Source: Phialophora verrucosa (Eukaryota; Ascomycota; Eurotiomycetes; Chaetothyriales; Herpotrichiellaceae). Taken from it: a stretch of DNA of 64,000 nucleotides. The stretch lies in the NCBI GenBank assembly GCA_002099365.1, contig MSED01000013.1, positions 1,674,001-1,738,000 on the forward strand. Direction: 5' to 3'. The notes under the pieces were generated by a model, which saw only the letters and a program-made list of their open reading frames with translations, searched no databases and had not been told where the DNA came from. Within the stretch, counting starts at the first letter, position 1, and every line of letters begins with the position of its first letter. The position numbers and the translations under genes were made by a program. Below are positions 54,706 to 64,000 of this stretch, in pieces.

Positions 54706-55590
54706 CTATAGCCGACTGGGCATTCTCACAGCGCCGTCGAGTCGAATGACAAACCCGTTCAGCATGGGGTTTTCCACAATCTCCTTGACGAGTCGGGCAA
54801 ATTCGTGGCCTTGTCCCATCCGCATGGGATATTGAATCATCTCGGTGTTCATCCCCGCTCTTGCTCCAGTGGCGCCCTTCTCTTTGGTAGCTCCTTCTTT
54901 CTTTGGAGGTTCCTGCCCTTGCAACGGCTGCGGTTTCTTCTTCGGCGGAACGGTCATGCCTGTCTGGAAGACTCCCGGGGCAACGCCCATGACTCTTATC
55001 CCAGCCTTTTGGCCCAACTCTCGTGCCAGCGGGAGGACGATGCTTCGAACGGCTCCTTTGCTTGCACTGTATGCCAGTTGACCAACTTGACCCTCGTACG
55101 CTGCCACGGAGGAGACCACGACTATAATGCCGCGCTCGCCGTCTGGACCCCATGCGTCGTTCAGCGCCATATGCGGGATCGTCAGCCGGATCAGGTCAAC
55201 CGTGCCCCGCAGATTGATTGCCAATGTCCGGTCAAACCCAGACATGTCCATATACTTCACTGTCTCGTGTGTTGCTGAAGGATCTTGCTTGGGTAGGGCG
55301 AGAGCAGCTGTACCGATCCCCGCCGAGCAGATGGCACCGGAAAGAGGTGCGGAGATATCTTCTTTGATCCATTTCAAAGTGTTTTGCAAGGCGGCTTGTA
55401 TTGACTCAGTGGATGCGACGTTTGTCTTTGAGAAGAGGACGCGCGAGGGGTCTAGCTGCGAGTCCGAGGGAGGAGGATTGAGGTCGAGGATGGAGACGTA
55501 TGCGCCGGACTGAACAAGGAGTGATGTGGTTGCGAGGCCGAGCCCGCTGCTTCCGCCCGAAACGATGAATGTACGGTCTTTGATCTGCAT
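54706..55590 (-). CDS. Short-chain dehydrogenase, HSD10/3-hydroxyacyl-CoA dehydrogenase-like
   Basis: This is a 294-residue single-exon protein. The glycine motif is FIVSGGSSGLGLATTSLLV (8-26), and the cofactor Asp follows in ILDLNPP (NAD preference). CSAGIGTA stands for the NNAG motif. Ser in VVVSSVAAYEG and Tyr/Lys in AYSASKGAV complete the active site. The loop LDPSRVLFSKTNV and the end LNGFVIRLDGAVRM are typical of type-10 17-beta-hydroxysteroid / 2-methyl-3-hydroxyacyl-CoA dehydrogenases, mitochondrial enzymes of isoleucine and fatty-acid breakdown. A Lys/Pro-rich insert at about 213-245 (PKKKPQPLQGQEPPKKEG) is unusual for the family. Divergent from the Munc13-like gene. Confidence 0.88.
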   Translation of the reverse strand: MQIKDRTFIVSGGSSGLGLATTSLLVQSGAYVSILDLNPPPSDSQLDPSRVLFSKTNVASTESIQAALQNTLKWIKEDISAPLSGAICSAGIGTAALALPKQDPSATHETVKYMDMSGFDRTLAINLRGTVDLIRLTIPHMALNDAWGPDGERGIIVVVSSVAAYEGQVGQLAYSASKGAVRSIVLPLARELGQKAGIRVMGVAPGVFQTGMTVPPKKKPQPLQGQEPPKKEGATKEKGATGARAGMNTEMIQYPMRMGQGHEFARLVKEIVENPMLNGFVIRLDGAVRMPSRL

Positions 55591-56379
55591 GATTGTTGTT
55601 CCTACTTGATGTCCTGACGGGTTATTTCGAGATATCGTTGCCAGAAGTGGCGGTTTGAGCAGGAGTAGTCTTTAAGACACCAGAGAACCTACCTCGGTCC
55701 GGGAAGGGGCTTTCATGTGCTTCGTGCGATCAGGCGAGCACCATAAGGCTGGTCATGGACCCTCATTCGATATGGAGAGAGCCTCAACTTGGTTGTCGGC
55801 GGCGGCAGGGATTCTGACCAGGACGTGGAAGTGGTGTCCGAGGTACTCATTGAATCCAATGACACGTGATAAGGGCACCTGCAATCGTCATAGGCGTCTA
55901 TTTTAGCCCGCCAGGAATGCCCCTTAAGCCTTGCTTGCGCCACCATGATTGAAAGCCGGCGCCCGCAGTGCTGCATCGGGCAAATGTCTGGGGTGGGCTT
56001 GAAACATTATTGATTCTGTCACGAGTCGCTTGCTGTCAATTGGGAACAGGAGACCTCACCCAGCCATAAAGCAGAGTCCGAAGCCAACAGAGTGTGTGTA
56101 TGACTGACATGACATGAGCTGCTGGTGATACATCGCCAGGAGTCGCTGAACATCGTCACTGCACAAGAGTCCAACTTCATCAGACTTGAATCTTTCCCGC
56201 CCCCGAGCCCGAGGCGCTCTTTACTCCATACACACGCTGCTCTGGTCCGACCACGTACGCCGCAAGCCACAACGAAGACCGGGGCGCATGCGGATCCCTA
56301 CCTGAGAAACAAGAGATCTCTGCCTGGTGTTTATCTCTTCGACTTCTCGACAGCAACTTATCCATGACCACCGCGCCAT
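55591..56379. promoter_or_regulatory. Divergent promoter region SDR / Munc13-like gene
   Basis: This is a 789-base head-to-head spacer. An ATG at 56364 in another frame precedes the chosen start by 16 bases and opens a short upstream frame. No specific motif is assigned. Confidence 0.4.
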
Positions 56380-59300
56380 ATGTCCCTCTCCTCCGACCGC
56401 TCGAAACCGCTGCCCACCCGGAGCGTCAACAGCCTCAGAAATGGAGGAGCCAGATCCCGAGACTCCTCGAGGCTGCGCAGGAAATCGATTAGCGCCAACG
56501 ATGCGTATCTATACGCCCTGAGGGTGGCGTATCTGGCATACCTGTTACAGCCTCGCAAGACGAGAAAGAGACATTTTGAGACGCGGCCCGCCATCAGCCG
56601 TGCCGCGACTTCTCATTCTTTCCACGACCTCATGAACGATTTCACCGTGGTTCGAGACACAAAAAGCACGAGGATCCCCCATGACTTCATCAGGGCGCTG
56701 GAAAAGAGACTGCAAGGCATCCTCATGGGCAAGGAGACTCGGCAAGAATACCACGAGCCTAACGTTAAGAGAGTGTTTGCCATTTTCCTCAACACGCTAT
56801 CCGACCCGGCCTTCAAGAAACGCATGGAGGCAGACCGGAGGGCGGAAGACTTGGTTCTCATCTTCTTCTCAACGGCCACCAAGGAGTTACAGAAGGGCCA
56901 CCAGCCAGGGGACGACGCCGTCAAGCGCATCGTCGATCGTCATGTCGCCCTCTTTGTCCGGCTGATGTCGCTAATTCTGAAGGATAAGGACTGGGCAAAG
57001 GACAAGCCTGATCTTGCCACTCGGTTACAGACACTGGAGTCGAAGTTGTTGAAAGGAGACGAAAATCTGGCAACCTCCCAGACAAACGGAGAACTCAAAA
57101 CTGTGGAAGAAGTCGTGCCACTAAGCTACGAGGTCAAGGACATGCCTCTGGCACTGGCGGTCGGACGGCTCTTCGGCCTGACACCTACCATGGTGCAGTC
57201 CGACATTAACAAACACAAACCGGTGTGGACGGAGAAGGCAGCTCTGCAAGATCTGAAGACATACCAACAGCATCTCACTCTAGGGACCAAAATGGTCCTC
57301 AATACTAACGACTTCGACACTCATGAGGCATATCAGGCCTGGAAGAAGAGCGAAGGTCCCGACCTGTCTCAGCTCATGCTCGCTATCATGCAGTCAAACC
57401 CTGACCTGGCCAAAAGCACCCCTGGAGGCGCTCTGCCTCAATTTAAAGACCAAGCCGAACCGACGAGTCCGTCCGACGCTCACTATGCTGAACTTTCTCG
57501 AGCCATCTCGCAAGGCGGGGAGTCCTCTTCCTACGTTTTGGATCTACCGGCAGATCTCAGCGGCCTCAACTTGAATTCGAATGATTCCTCGCAACATAAC
57601 GACAGCGAAACCCAACTCTATACCTTCATACCTCCTGATCCCAGATCCATGTTTCGATATATTATGCTTCAAGCCCTTAATCATGACCTGAACGATAAGA
57701 CGAATGAAGGAGGGCCCCAGTTGTTCTCCAAGGAGACCACAGAAGTCCTGAATGAGATCGCCTTGAGATGGCGAATACCAAAGTTCACTCGCATTGTCCT
57801 CTTCCTGGATGTTGTCCGCGAGAAGTTCGTCGAAGGGGCCATCAGTTTGGAAATGCTGGATGCAGCCTTCAATTACGTCAAGGAGCCTCTGCCGGAGGAG
57901 CCGAAGAATAAGAGGAGCTCATTGATAATGAGCTCGAGCCTGTATGACCGCAATAACTGGACCATCGCCGACTTTGCCCTGATGGGTAAACTTTTGAATG
58001 CCATCTACGAGTACTTACTTCGCGATTTGTACGAGGTCATCTTGACCTCTTACGCTGACAAGGCGCAACTACCACGGCTTGGAGCGATCATGGCTGTGAT
58101 GGATGAGCACATTCGGAGCGATCCCAGTTTCCACCAGAGCCCCGATGATTTCGAGAACTTCAAAACCGCCGCCGTCGACGCTTTGGCAACCGAGGCTCGC
58201 AGGATGTATGACAGCCTCCTGGATCGTGAGTTGCCTCAGGAGCACGAGAAGTGGGAGTTTTATCACATCATGCAGCTCGCAAAGGCCGTGTTGAAACTTG
58301 CAGAGAAGGTTCAGAAGCGGTTCAAGAAGAATCCTGAGATCCTTGGGATCAATCCACTAATGATCTTGATCAACTGTATGCTGCCTGCATTTGCAGAAGA
58401 CTCAAAGGCCATGGTGGAGCAAGTCTTGAACAATGCTCAAAGAGACGGGCTCGAAGTCCCTATCCAGGAGGGATTTGATCTGTACAAGGAGTTGAGCGAC
58501 TTCCGGCGAGTTCACGCTGACGCCTTACCTCATGTTCCGTTCGCCTACAAGATCGAAGATGTGTTGGGCGATTTTGTTTGGCGATGGATCAAATCCACTG
58601 AAACACAAGTCATCGGCTGGGTGGAGAATGCGGTGAAACAGGACGAGTTCAAAGTCAGAACGCAGGTTCCTGGCCAGAATCCTACTGAGGACGAGCGTCA
58701 TTCCACCTCCGTGCTCGACATTTATAGCTCTTTCAATCAAGTCGTCAACCAAATCGCCGAACTCAATTGGGATGACGACCTGAGTTATGCTAAGTTCATG
58801 ACGGCTCTTTCAAAGGCAATCGGTCAAGGCGTCTCGAGATATTGCGATCTGCTTGATCAAATGTTCGGCAAGGAGATGGATAGGCTGACACCTGAGCAAG
58901 AAGCCGCCGCCAACATGACTCGACAGGAGAAATGGGTTCAGCTTGCAAAGGACACCTGGAATCAGAAAGAGAGGGTTGAGCCCTTCAATTTCTACCCTCA
59001 ATCGTTCGTCAAACTCAACGACATATCCTTCGCTATCCAGCAATGGGATAAGCTCGAGGCCGAGGTCAACGTCGACGGGTGTGCTGAAGTGATCAAGAAG
59101 TACGCTCCTCCACTGCAACAGCGACCGAAGAAGACATCAAACTACGTCTTCACCATCAAGATCGTTGAGGCTGAGGATCTCAAAGCCTGTGATGTCAATG
59201 GTCTCAGTGATCCATATGTCGTTTTGACCGACGAGTACCAAAAGAGACTATTCAAGAGCAGGATAGTCTATCGAAATCTAAACCCGCGATGGGATGAATC

Positions 59301-60516
59301 AGTGGATATCACCACGCAAGGTCCGCTCAATCTAATTGCCACGGTGTGGGACTGGGATGCCATGGGAGACCATGATTACGTAGGGAGGACTTCTCTGAAG
59401 CTCGATCCATCCCATTTCAGCGACTTCTTGCCACGAGAATATTGGTTGGACCTCGACACCCAAGGCCGGGTTATGGTCCGTGTCAGCATGGAAGGTGAAC
59501 GCGACGACATCCAGTTCTATTTTGGCAAGGCGTTTAGAAGCCTTCAGCGCACGCAACGAGATATGACGCGCAAGATCACCGACAAACTATCTGCCTACAT
59601 CAATCACTGCCTCTCCCGTCGCGCGCTTCGGTCTTTACTCAACAAAGGCATATCCATGGCCAATGTCTCCGCCAACGTCTCATCCTTCTTCGCTCGAAAC
59701 CGAGCCTCCGCACCACCACCACCTACGACAACCATGCCCACCGACGCCGAGATCGTCAACGCTATAAAGCCACTCTTCGACTACTTCGACGACAACTTCG
59801 CCATTATGCAACAAACGCTCACCTCCGAAGCAATGAAAGCCGTTATGACGCGTATCTGGAAAGAGGTCCTCGTCACGATAGAATCACTGCTCGTGCCTCC
59901 GCTTTCCGACAAGACCTCGCAGCAGAAAGCTCTAACTCAACAAGAACTTGATGTGGTGTTCAAATGGCTTCAATCGCTGTTAGAGTTCTTCAACGCGGTG
60001 GATGAGGACACCGGGGAAGCTAATGGCGTCCCACTCAACGTGTTGAAGAACCCAAAGTACCATGAACTGCAGATGCTGAATTTCTTCTATTTCGAGCCGA
60101 CGGACTCCCTCATCCGCGAATCCGAGCGTATGGCCAGCGCCACTGCAGCTTCCCAGCAACAACTTTCGCGGTCCCGCTTCTCCGCGCCAGCAAATCTCGG
60201 CAACGCCAACCTCCTATCTCCAGGAAACCTTGTTCTAGGCGGTGGAGCACGACGAGCTAAGAGCATCATGCTCTCCCGCAACCTGGGCACCAAGCGGAAA
60301 GCGAAAGAAGAGAAGTGGAAAGCTGCCCAAGCGGAACCGAATGATGACATGATTCTCAGAATCCTGAGGATGAGGCCGGAGGCGGGCCCGTATCTCAGAG
60401 ATCGCAGTAGGCAGAAAGAGAGGTTGGCGGCTGCAGCGGCAGCTGAGATGATAGTTAGGCAGAGCCTTCTATCTGGTGGCGGGAGAATGACTGGGCCGAG
60501 TGTCATTAGACGGTAA
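56380..60516 (+). CDS. Munc13/UNC13-like protein with MUN, C2 and MHD2 regions
   Basis: This is a 1378-residue protein in one exon. After a short Ser/Arg head, a helical start (AYLYALRVAYLAYLLQPRKT, 47-66) leads into the long DUF810/MUN-type helical region (about 80-890). A C2 domain follows at about 922-1035, with calcium-site Asp residues in CDVNGLSDPYVVL and TVWDWDAMGDHDYVG. An MHD2-like helical region comes next (about 1115-1245), then a basic tail. The related fission-yeast Ync13 works at the plasma membrane in cytokinesis, coordinating exocytosis and endocytosis; animal Munc13 primes vesicles by opening syntaxin. A role in vesicle delivery at tips or septa is expected. The start at 56380 is the first in-frame ATG; an upstream exon cannot be excluded. 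Confidence 0.87.
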   Translation: MSLSSDRSKPLPTRSVNSLRNGGARSRDSSRLRRKSISANDAYLYALRVAYLAYLLQPRKTRKRHFETRPAISRAATSHSFHDLMNDFTVVRDTKSTRIPHDFIRALEKRLQGILMGKETRQEYHEPNVKRVFAIFLNTLSDPAFKKRMEADRRAEDLVLIFFSTATKELQKGHQPGDDAVKRIVDRHVALFVRLMSLILKDKDWAKDKPDLATRLQTLESKLLKGDENLATSQTNGELKTVEEVVPLSYEVKDMPLALAVGRLFGLTPTMVQSDINKHKPVWTEKAALQDLKTYQQHLTLGTKMVLNTNDFDTHEAYQAWKKSEGPDLSQLMLAIMQSNPDLAKSTPGGALPQFKDQAEPTSPSDAHYAELSRAISQGGESSSYVLDLPADLSGLNLNSNDSSQHNDSETQLYTFIPPDPRSMFRYIMLQALNHDLNDKTNEGGPQLFSKETTEVLNEIALRWRIPKFTRIVLFLDVVREKFVEGAISLEMLDAAFNYVKEPLPEEPKNKRSSLIMSSSLYDRNNWTIADFALMGKLLNAIYEYLLRDLYEVILTSYADKAQLPRLGAIMAVMDEHIRSDPSFHQSPDDFENFKTAAVDALATEARRMYDSLLDRELPQEHEKWEFYHIMQLAKAVLKLAEKVQKRFKKNPEILGINPLMILINCMLPAFAEDSKAMVEQVLNNAQRDGLEVPIQEGFDLYKELSDFRRVHADALPHVPFAYKIEDVLGDFVWRWIKSTETQVIGWVENAVKQDEFKVRTQVPGQNPTEDERHSTSVLDIYSSFNQVVNQIAELNWDDDLSYAKFMTALSKAIGQGVSRYCDLLDQMFGKEMDRLTPEQEAAANMTRQEKWVQLAKDTWNQKERVEPFNFYPQSFVKLNDISFAIQQWDKLEAEVNVDGCAEVIKKYAPPLQQRPKKTSNYVFTIKIVEAEDLKACDVNGLSDPYVVLTDEYQKRLFKSRIVYRNLNPRWDESVDITTQGPLNLIATVWDWDAMGDHDYVGRTSLKLDPSHFSDFLPREYWLDLDTQGRVMVRVSMEGERDDIQFYFGKAFRSLQRTQRDMTRKITDKLSAYINHCLSRRALRSLLNKGISMANVSANVSSFFARNRASAPPPPTTTMPTDAEIVNAIKPLFDYFDDNFAIMQQTLTSEAMKAVMTRIWKEVLVTIESLLVPPLSDKTSQQKALTQQELDVVFKWLQSLLEFFNAVDEDTGEANGVPLNVLKNPKYHELQMLNFFYFEPTDSLIRESERMASATAASQQQLSRSRFSAPANLGNANLLSPGNLVLGGGARRAKSIMLSRNLGTKRKAKEEKWKAAQAEPNDDMILRILRMRPEAGPYLRDRSRQKERLAAAAAAEMIVRQSLLSGGGRMTGPSVIRR

Positions 60517-61329
60517 CGATTGAAGATTGCTAGCACCTGTGCGAGGGTTTGGTGCGATATTCTGCATGATGGGTTCTCATCGGTTCAGGAAGCTCTTGGC
60601 ACGATCTATGACCCGTTAATTCATTTCCATGGGCGAGTTCGTGGTTTGACGACGGATGGGCAGGTTCAACCAGGCGCACCTCTAGTATCAACATATGAGC
60701 GGTTACTGCATGGGATGTGAAGGCGTTGGTTCAGTATACCCAATCTATCATCAACGACTTTCTTTTCAGCAATTCGATTGCCCGGTTTAGCTCACTCCTC
60801 AAGCTTCGCGTTGGACTTCACTCCTTCTAATCTTTGATCATAGCAGGAGAGCAGGGACCGGATGGCAAGTGGCAACGTCTGCGTTCCGTCTTTCCGTTCT
60901 GCGATCGTTTATCGGCCCTGCATGCTTTTCCTCTGCCCAAACTGCCATTTTTCGGACCGATTCTCGGCTCTGCACGAGCTGTTTGCACCTTTCCACAGCG
61001 CTTGGGAAGCCACAAATACTAGGTAGACACTTCCCGACGGACTAGGGCAGCGATAATCCTGCGCGAAGGCGGACATGGGTGGCATGCCGGACGATCTACG
61101 GCGCGCGGTGATACTATCGTCAAGAACCGGAGGAAAACAACGCTCTGAAGGTGCAAATATCGATATCCAGGAGCGGATACCGCCAACCAGCGCTCGGATC
61201 AGCATGATCCCGACGTCGTCGATCTATCTGATATCCAGACACGGTTCCTCAACATCAACACACCCCGATTCCGTTTCGCTCTCGTCCACAAACAGTCGGC
61301 TCGCCTGACGATCAACTCGTCCTCTCCAT
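60517..61329. other. Intergenic, convergent 3' ends
   Basis: There are 813 bases between the Munc13-like and F-box genes. No gene or clear structure was seen. Confidence 0.6.
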
Positions 61330-62172
61330 CTAGCGGGCCAGCAATGCTCTCAAAACCATGGATTCGACGCTCTCGACCTTTCTGCTTGCCCACATCCCTT
61401 CCAATCCGAAGATCCTCATCTCGACCATCGCAACACCACCTTCTTCTCGTCCTTTGATGGCACACCAATCGAGATAGGCCCGGCACTCTTTCACCGGAGC
61501 AGGGAGGGCTAAGCCGATGTATGCGGAAGGGGAAGGTTGTAGGGGAATCGGCGCTACGCCAGTAGAGGTTTGTGGCGATGTTGGTGGGTCAGACGCAAAA
61601 TGCCAGGCTACCCTGCGGATGTATGCCAGTCGTTCGATTGTCAGGTGGACGTTCCGCGGGACATCTACGCCAGGCTGAAGTGTGAAGGATGGTGGGAGAA
61701 TGAAGTTCTCGACGCGCCAACCCTTGGTCACTGGCTCATCCTCGGGCGCGAGAATGTTGTATGCATGGCGTCGGAGGGCTCGATGCATCGGAGCGCGTAC
61801 ATCCTTGGGACACAATTCGCCGAGGCGGTCGACTTGGAAGGTTTCGTGAATCAGCGTGTGGAATGTGCGAGACGTCAATGCGAGGCAGACGAGAGAGGGG
61901 GCGTCGAGGTGTTTGATGATGTTGAGCAGGATTTCCGGGGCAAGGCCAGCAAGTTGTCGTGTAGTGTTGTCGCTGTCGCTGTCGTGGGGAGGAGATGGAT
62001 GACAGGATGGAACAGGGAGGTCATCATTGACATTGGGATTTGCGACGTGACTGTCAGGACTGTCCGGGGTGTTTTGTGTCGGAGATACTGAGATTTGCGA
62101 CAGCACTGTCTCTCGAGGCTTGGTTGTCTTGTTCTTCGGGGCCTCCCCTGACGCAACCAAGTCATCGGCCAT
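61330..62172 (-). CDS. F-box protein
   Basis: This is a 280-residue single-exon protein. A disordered Ser/Pro/Thr/Asp-rich head (1-72) is followed by an F-box at about 75-112 (LAPEILLNIIKHLDAPSLVC, then ALTSRTFHTLI), the Skp1-binding motif of SCF ubiquitin ligases. The C-terminal part has no repeat such as LRR or WD40. Its features, LAYIRRVAWHFASDP and ECRAYLDWC, are those of many lineage-specific fungal F-box proteins whose targets are unknown. Start at 62172 (MADDLVAS). Confidence 0.82.
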   Translation of the reverse strand: MADDLVASGEAPKNKTTKPRETVLSQISVSPTQNTPDSPDSHVANPNVNDDLPVPSCHPSPPHDSDSDNTTRQLAGLAPEILLNIIKHLDAPSLVCLALTSRTFHTLIHETFQVDRLGELCPKDVRAPMHRALRRHAYNILAPEDEPVTKGWRVENFILPPSFTLQPGVDVPRNVHLTIERLAYIRRVAWHFASDPPTSPQTSTGVAPIPLQPSPSAYIGLALPAPVKECRAYLDWCAIKGREEGGVAMVEMRIFGLEGMWASRKVESVESMVLRALLAR

Positions 62173-63608
62173 TGTCTCTGAAAGTCAAACAGTTGGTGCC
62201 GTGACGGGCGGTTTTCTTGATAGACACAAAGGAGAGCCATCGTGTTGAGTCGCGATTTTCATCGCCTCGCGCTGGAATAGCACACCGCCCGCCTGTCTAT
62301 CTATCCGCCTAAGCTGCCTAGCACGACGAACCTGAAGTGAAGACATGTCGTTATGCACGACTGTGAGCAGTGAAGAGCAATATGATGTTGACGGGAGAAT
62401 GGACAACCACAGCATCCTGCTACTCCGAATTACACCTTGTGCAGCAGAGAAATCGTAGGAGAGCGGGTTGATGATGGCAGCGGCACTTCCATTTCAGAAG
62501 CAGAGGCATGGCTTTTGAGGCGCCGATCTAAGTCTAATGTCTGGAGTCTCTGCTGCGAGATGGTTGATATGTAGCACTGATGACTAGAGAAAGCTGAAGG
62601 CATCAAAGGAGTCTAGGCAGGCACGGCAGGCCACATAACCAATTGAAATGGCGTTGATGCTGGAGATTGGCTTTTAAAATATTTCCGTTCTCCGTATCCC
62701 CATACTCGACCAAGGCTACGTCGTATGTAGTGCTTGTTCATCCACTCCTTCAACATGCCGGCTTTGACGACTTGCGCAGGATTGTGGCCTTCGATGCGCT
62801 GCCGGAATCTGCGCCTCCCCACGGCGCAGATATCGGTAGCGAACACGATCATGTTCCTCTGCCTAACCTTGCAAATCCGAATGGCTTACTCGAGCGACGA
62901 ACGGGACGACGATCTAGATGACTCTGGCTTAGAAACCGGTGTGGACGCAGAGTCGGTGCCGGTACGGAACGCTGCTGCTCTAGGGCAATCCGCTCTGTGT
63001 CCCAGACGAGGCTACGAGACACTTGGTTGAATGGTTGGAAGTACCTCAGCAGTATTATCCAATGCCCCAGCTCGATCGCAGTAGTCACAGTGGTGGCTCG
63101 TGTTTGGCTTTAGTCTTAGCGGAACAACTGGTGTAGAGAATCAGTCAAGGAGTGGAGGGGGAGATGATCTCGTCTGTCCCCTTCCGACTTAATGGATGAT
63201 AGGTTGACTTTTCTCAGCCCGCCCGCAGCATGTTGACCGGCGCCAACCTAGGCCACAGTCATATTCCTTCACATTGTTGCGGAACTGGTACTTAATATCC
63301 ATGGCCATGACAGCCTTGCCGAGATATACGGCACTTTTCCCATCAAAACTCCACCGTACTTTTTCCTTCTCCGGCAGGCGTTTCGGCATGTTCATGCATT
63401 TCTCTTGGCACACATCCGCACCGCAAGTTTGATGAATTTCCACAGCGAAATTTCCCCACCCGCGTCGACGACATTGAAACGCCCTTTACAATTCCGATTC
63501 CCAACTTCACGAAAAGTTCTCCTCCTCCGCGCCTCTCTTGTCCTGCCTGTGGTCACCTTCTCGAAACCAGTCGATCAAGTCCATTCAGCAACAAACAATC
63601 CGCCCACC
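62173..63608. promoter_or_regulatory. Divergent promoter region F-box gene / eS21 gene
   Basis: There are 1.4 kb between two divergent starts. The last 150 bases before the ribosomal protein gene are pyrimidine-rich on the plus strand, as usual for such genes. No other gene is supported. Confidence 0.5.
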
Positions 63609-63956
63609 ATGGAGAACGAAAAGGGAGAAATCGTCGATCTGTAAGCACCATCGCATTTTCTCGGTTCTGAAAGAAAGGATGGAATCACTAACATGCTTTT
63701 CCTTTTCTTCCTCACCCCCAGCTACGTCCCCCGCAAATGCAGCGCCACCAACCGCATCATCAAGGCCAAAGACCACGCGAGCGTGCAGATCTCGGTCGGC
63801 AAGGTCGACGAGAACGGTCGCTACACGGGCGAGAACCAGGTGTACGCCCTGTGCGGGTTCGTGCGGAGCCGGGCCGAGAGCGATGACAGTTTGAACCGCC
63901 TGGCGCAGAAGGACGGGTTCTTGAAGAGCGTGTGGAGTGCGCAGCCGACAAGATAG
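63609..63956 (+). CDS. RPS21: 40S ribosomal protein S21 (eS21)
   Basis: Two exons (63609-63640, 63722-63956) give 88 residues, the usual length of fungal eS21. The sequence opens MENEKGEIVDLYVPRKCSAT (split by the intron after codon 10) and continues NRIIKAKDHASVQISVGKVD, then ALCGFVRSRAESDDSLNRLA. eS21 sits on the 40S subunit and helps 3' maturation of 18S rRNA. The start codon lies in a near-ideal CCCACCATGG context. The 81-base intron close to the start codon is typical of fungal ribosomal protein genes. Confidence 0.97.
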
Positions 63957-64000
63957 ACGAGGTGCGAGGGTGCGAGGGTGTGAGTGTGTGAGCCTCGGGT

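Overview
The window is nuclear DNA of a filamentous ascomycete (Pezizomycotina). The evidence is about 30 eukaryotic genes, mostly spaced 0.2 to 2.6 kb apart on both strands, short spliceosomal introns (about 45-225 bases, GTRNGT donors, CTGAC/CTAAC branch sites), and typical fungal families (Zn2Cys6 and bZIP regulators, a LaeA-like methyltransferase, Baeyer-Villiger monooxygenase, Dal5-type transporter, PAN3, tricalbin). A placement in Eurotiomycetes/Chaetothyriales is only a weak impression. Exon models were built by hand: splice sites were read from the sequence and the reading frame was checked across every junction.

Left part (1-16 kb): the 5' end of a tricalbin gene, a divergent chromatin pair (Yng2-type ING/PHD subunit and Hos2-type histone deacetylase), a LaeA-like methyltransferase, a four-helix MARVEL-like membrane protein, an Fmp42-type transporter and a tiny two-exon Tom6. 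Then follows an FMO / Dal5-type permease / TauD dioxygenase group (16.2-22.3 kb), which looks like a nutrient-scavenging (sulfonate or amine) module.

Middle (22.9-41.2 kb): an unusual 1042-residue regulator with four Zn2Cys6 clusters plus two C2H2 fingers, an FAF2/UBXD8-type UBX protein, PAN3 (seven exons), LSM7 with an RGG-rich head, a protein with an internal Zn2Cys6 motif, an intradiol (hydroxyquinol-type) dioxygenase, MsrA, and a decayed WD40-type relic.

Right part (41.2-64 kb): a compact candidate catabolic or specialised-metabolism cluster: Baeyer-Villiger monooxygenase, EthD-domain protein, SDR, sugar-porter MFS transporter and a bZIP/DUF3425 regulator. Every intergenic promoter in this cluster contains a TGASTCA (AP-1/Gcn4-type bZIP) site, which suggests that the cluster's own bZIP, or a general one, controls it. 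Beyond it lie a small coiled-coil protein, a second SDR, a Munc13/Ync13-like protein, an F-box protein and ribosomal protein eS21. No tRNA, rRNA, CRISPR array or intact transposon was seen.
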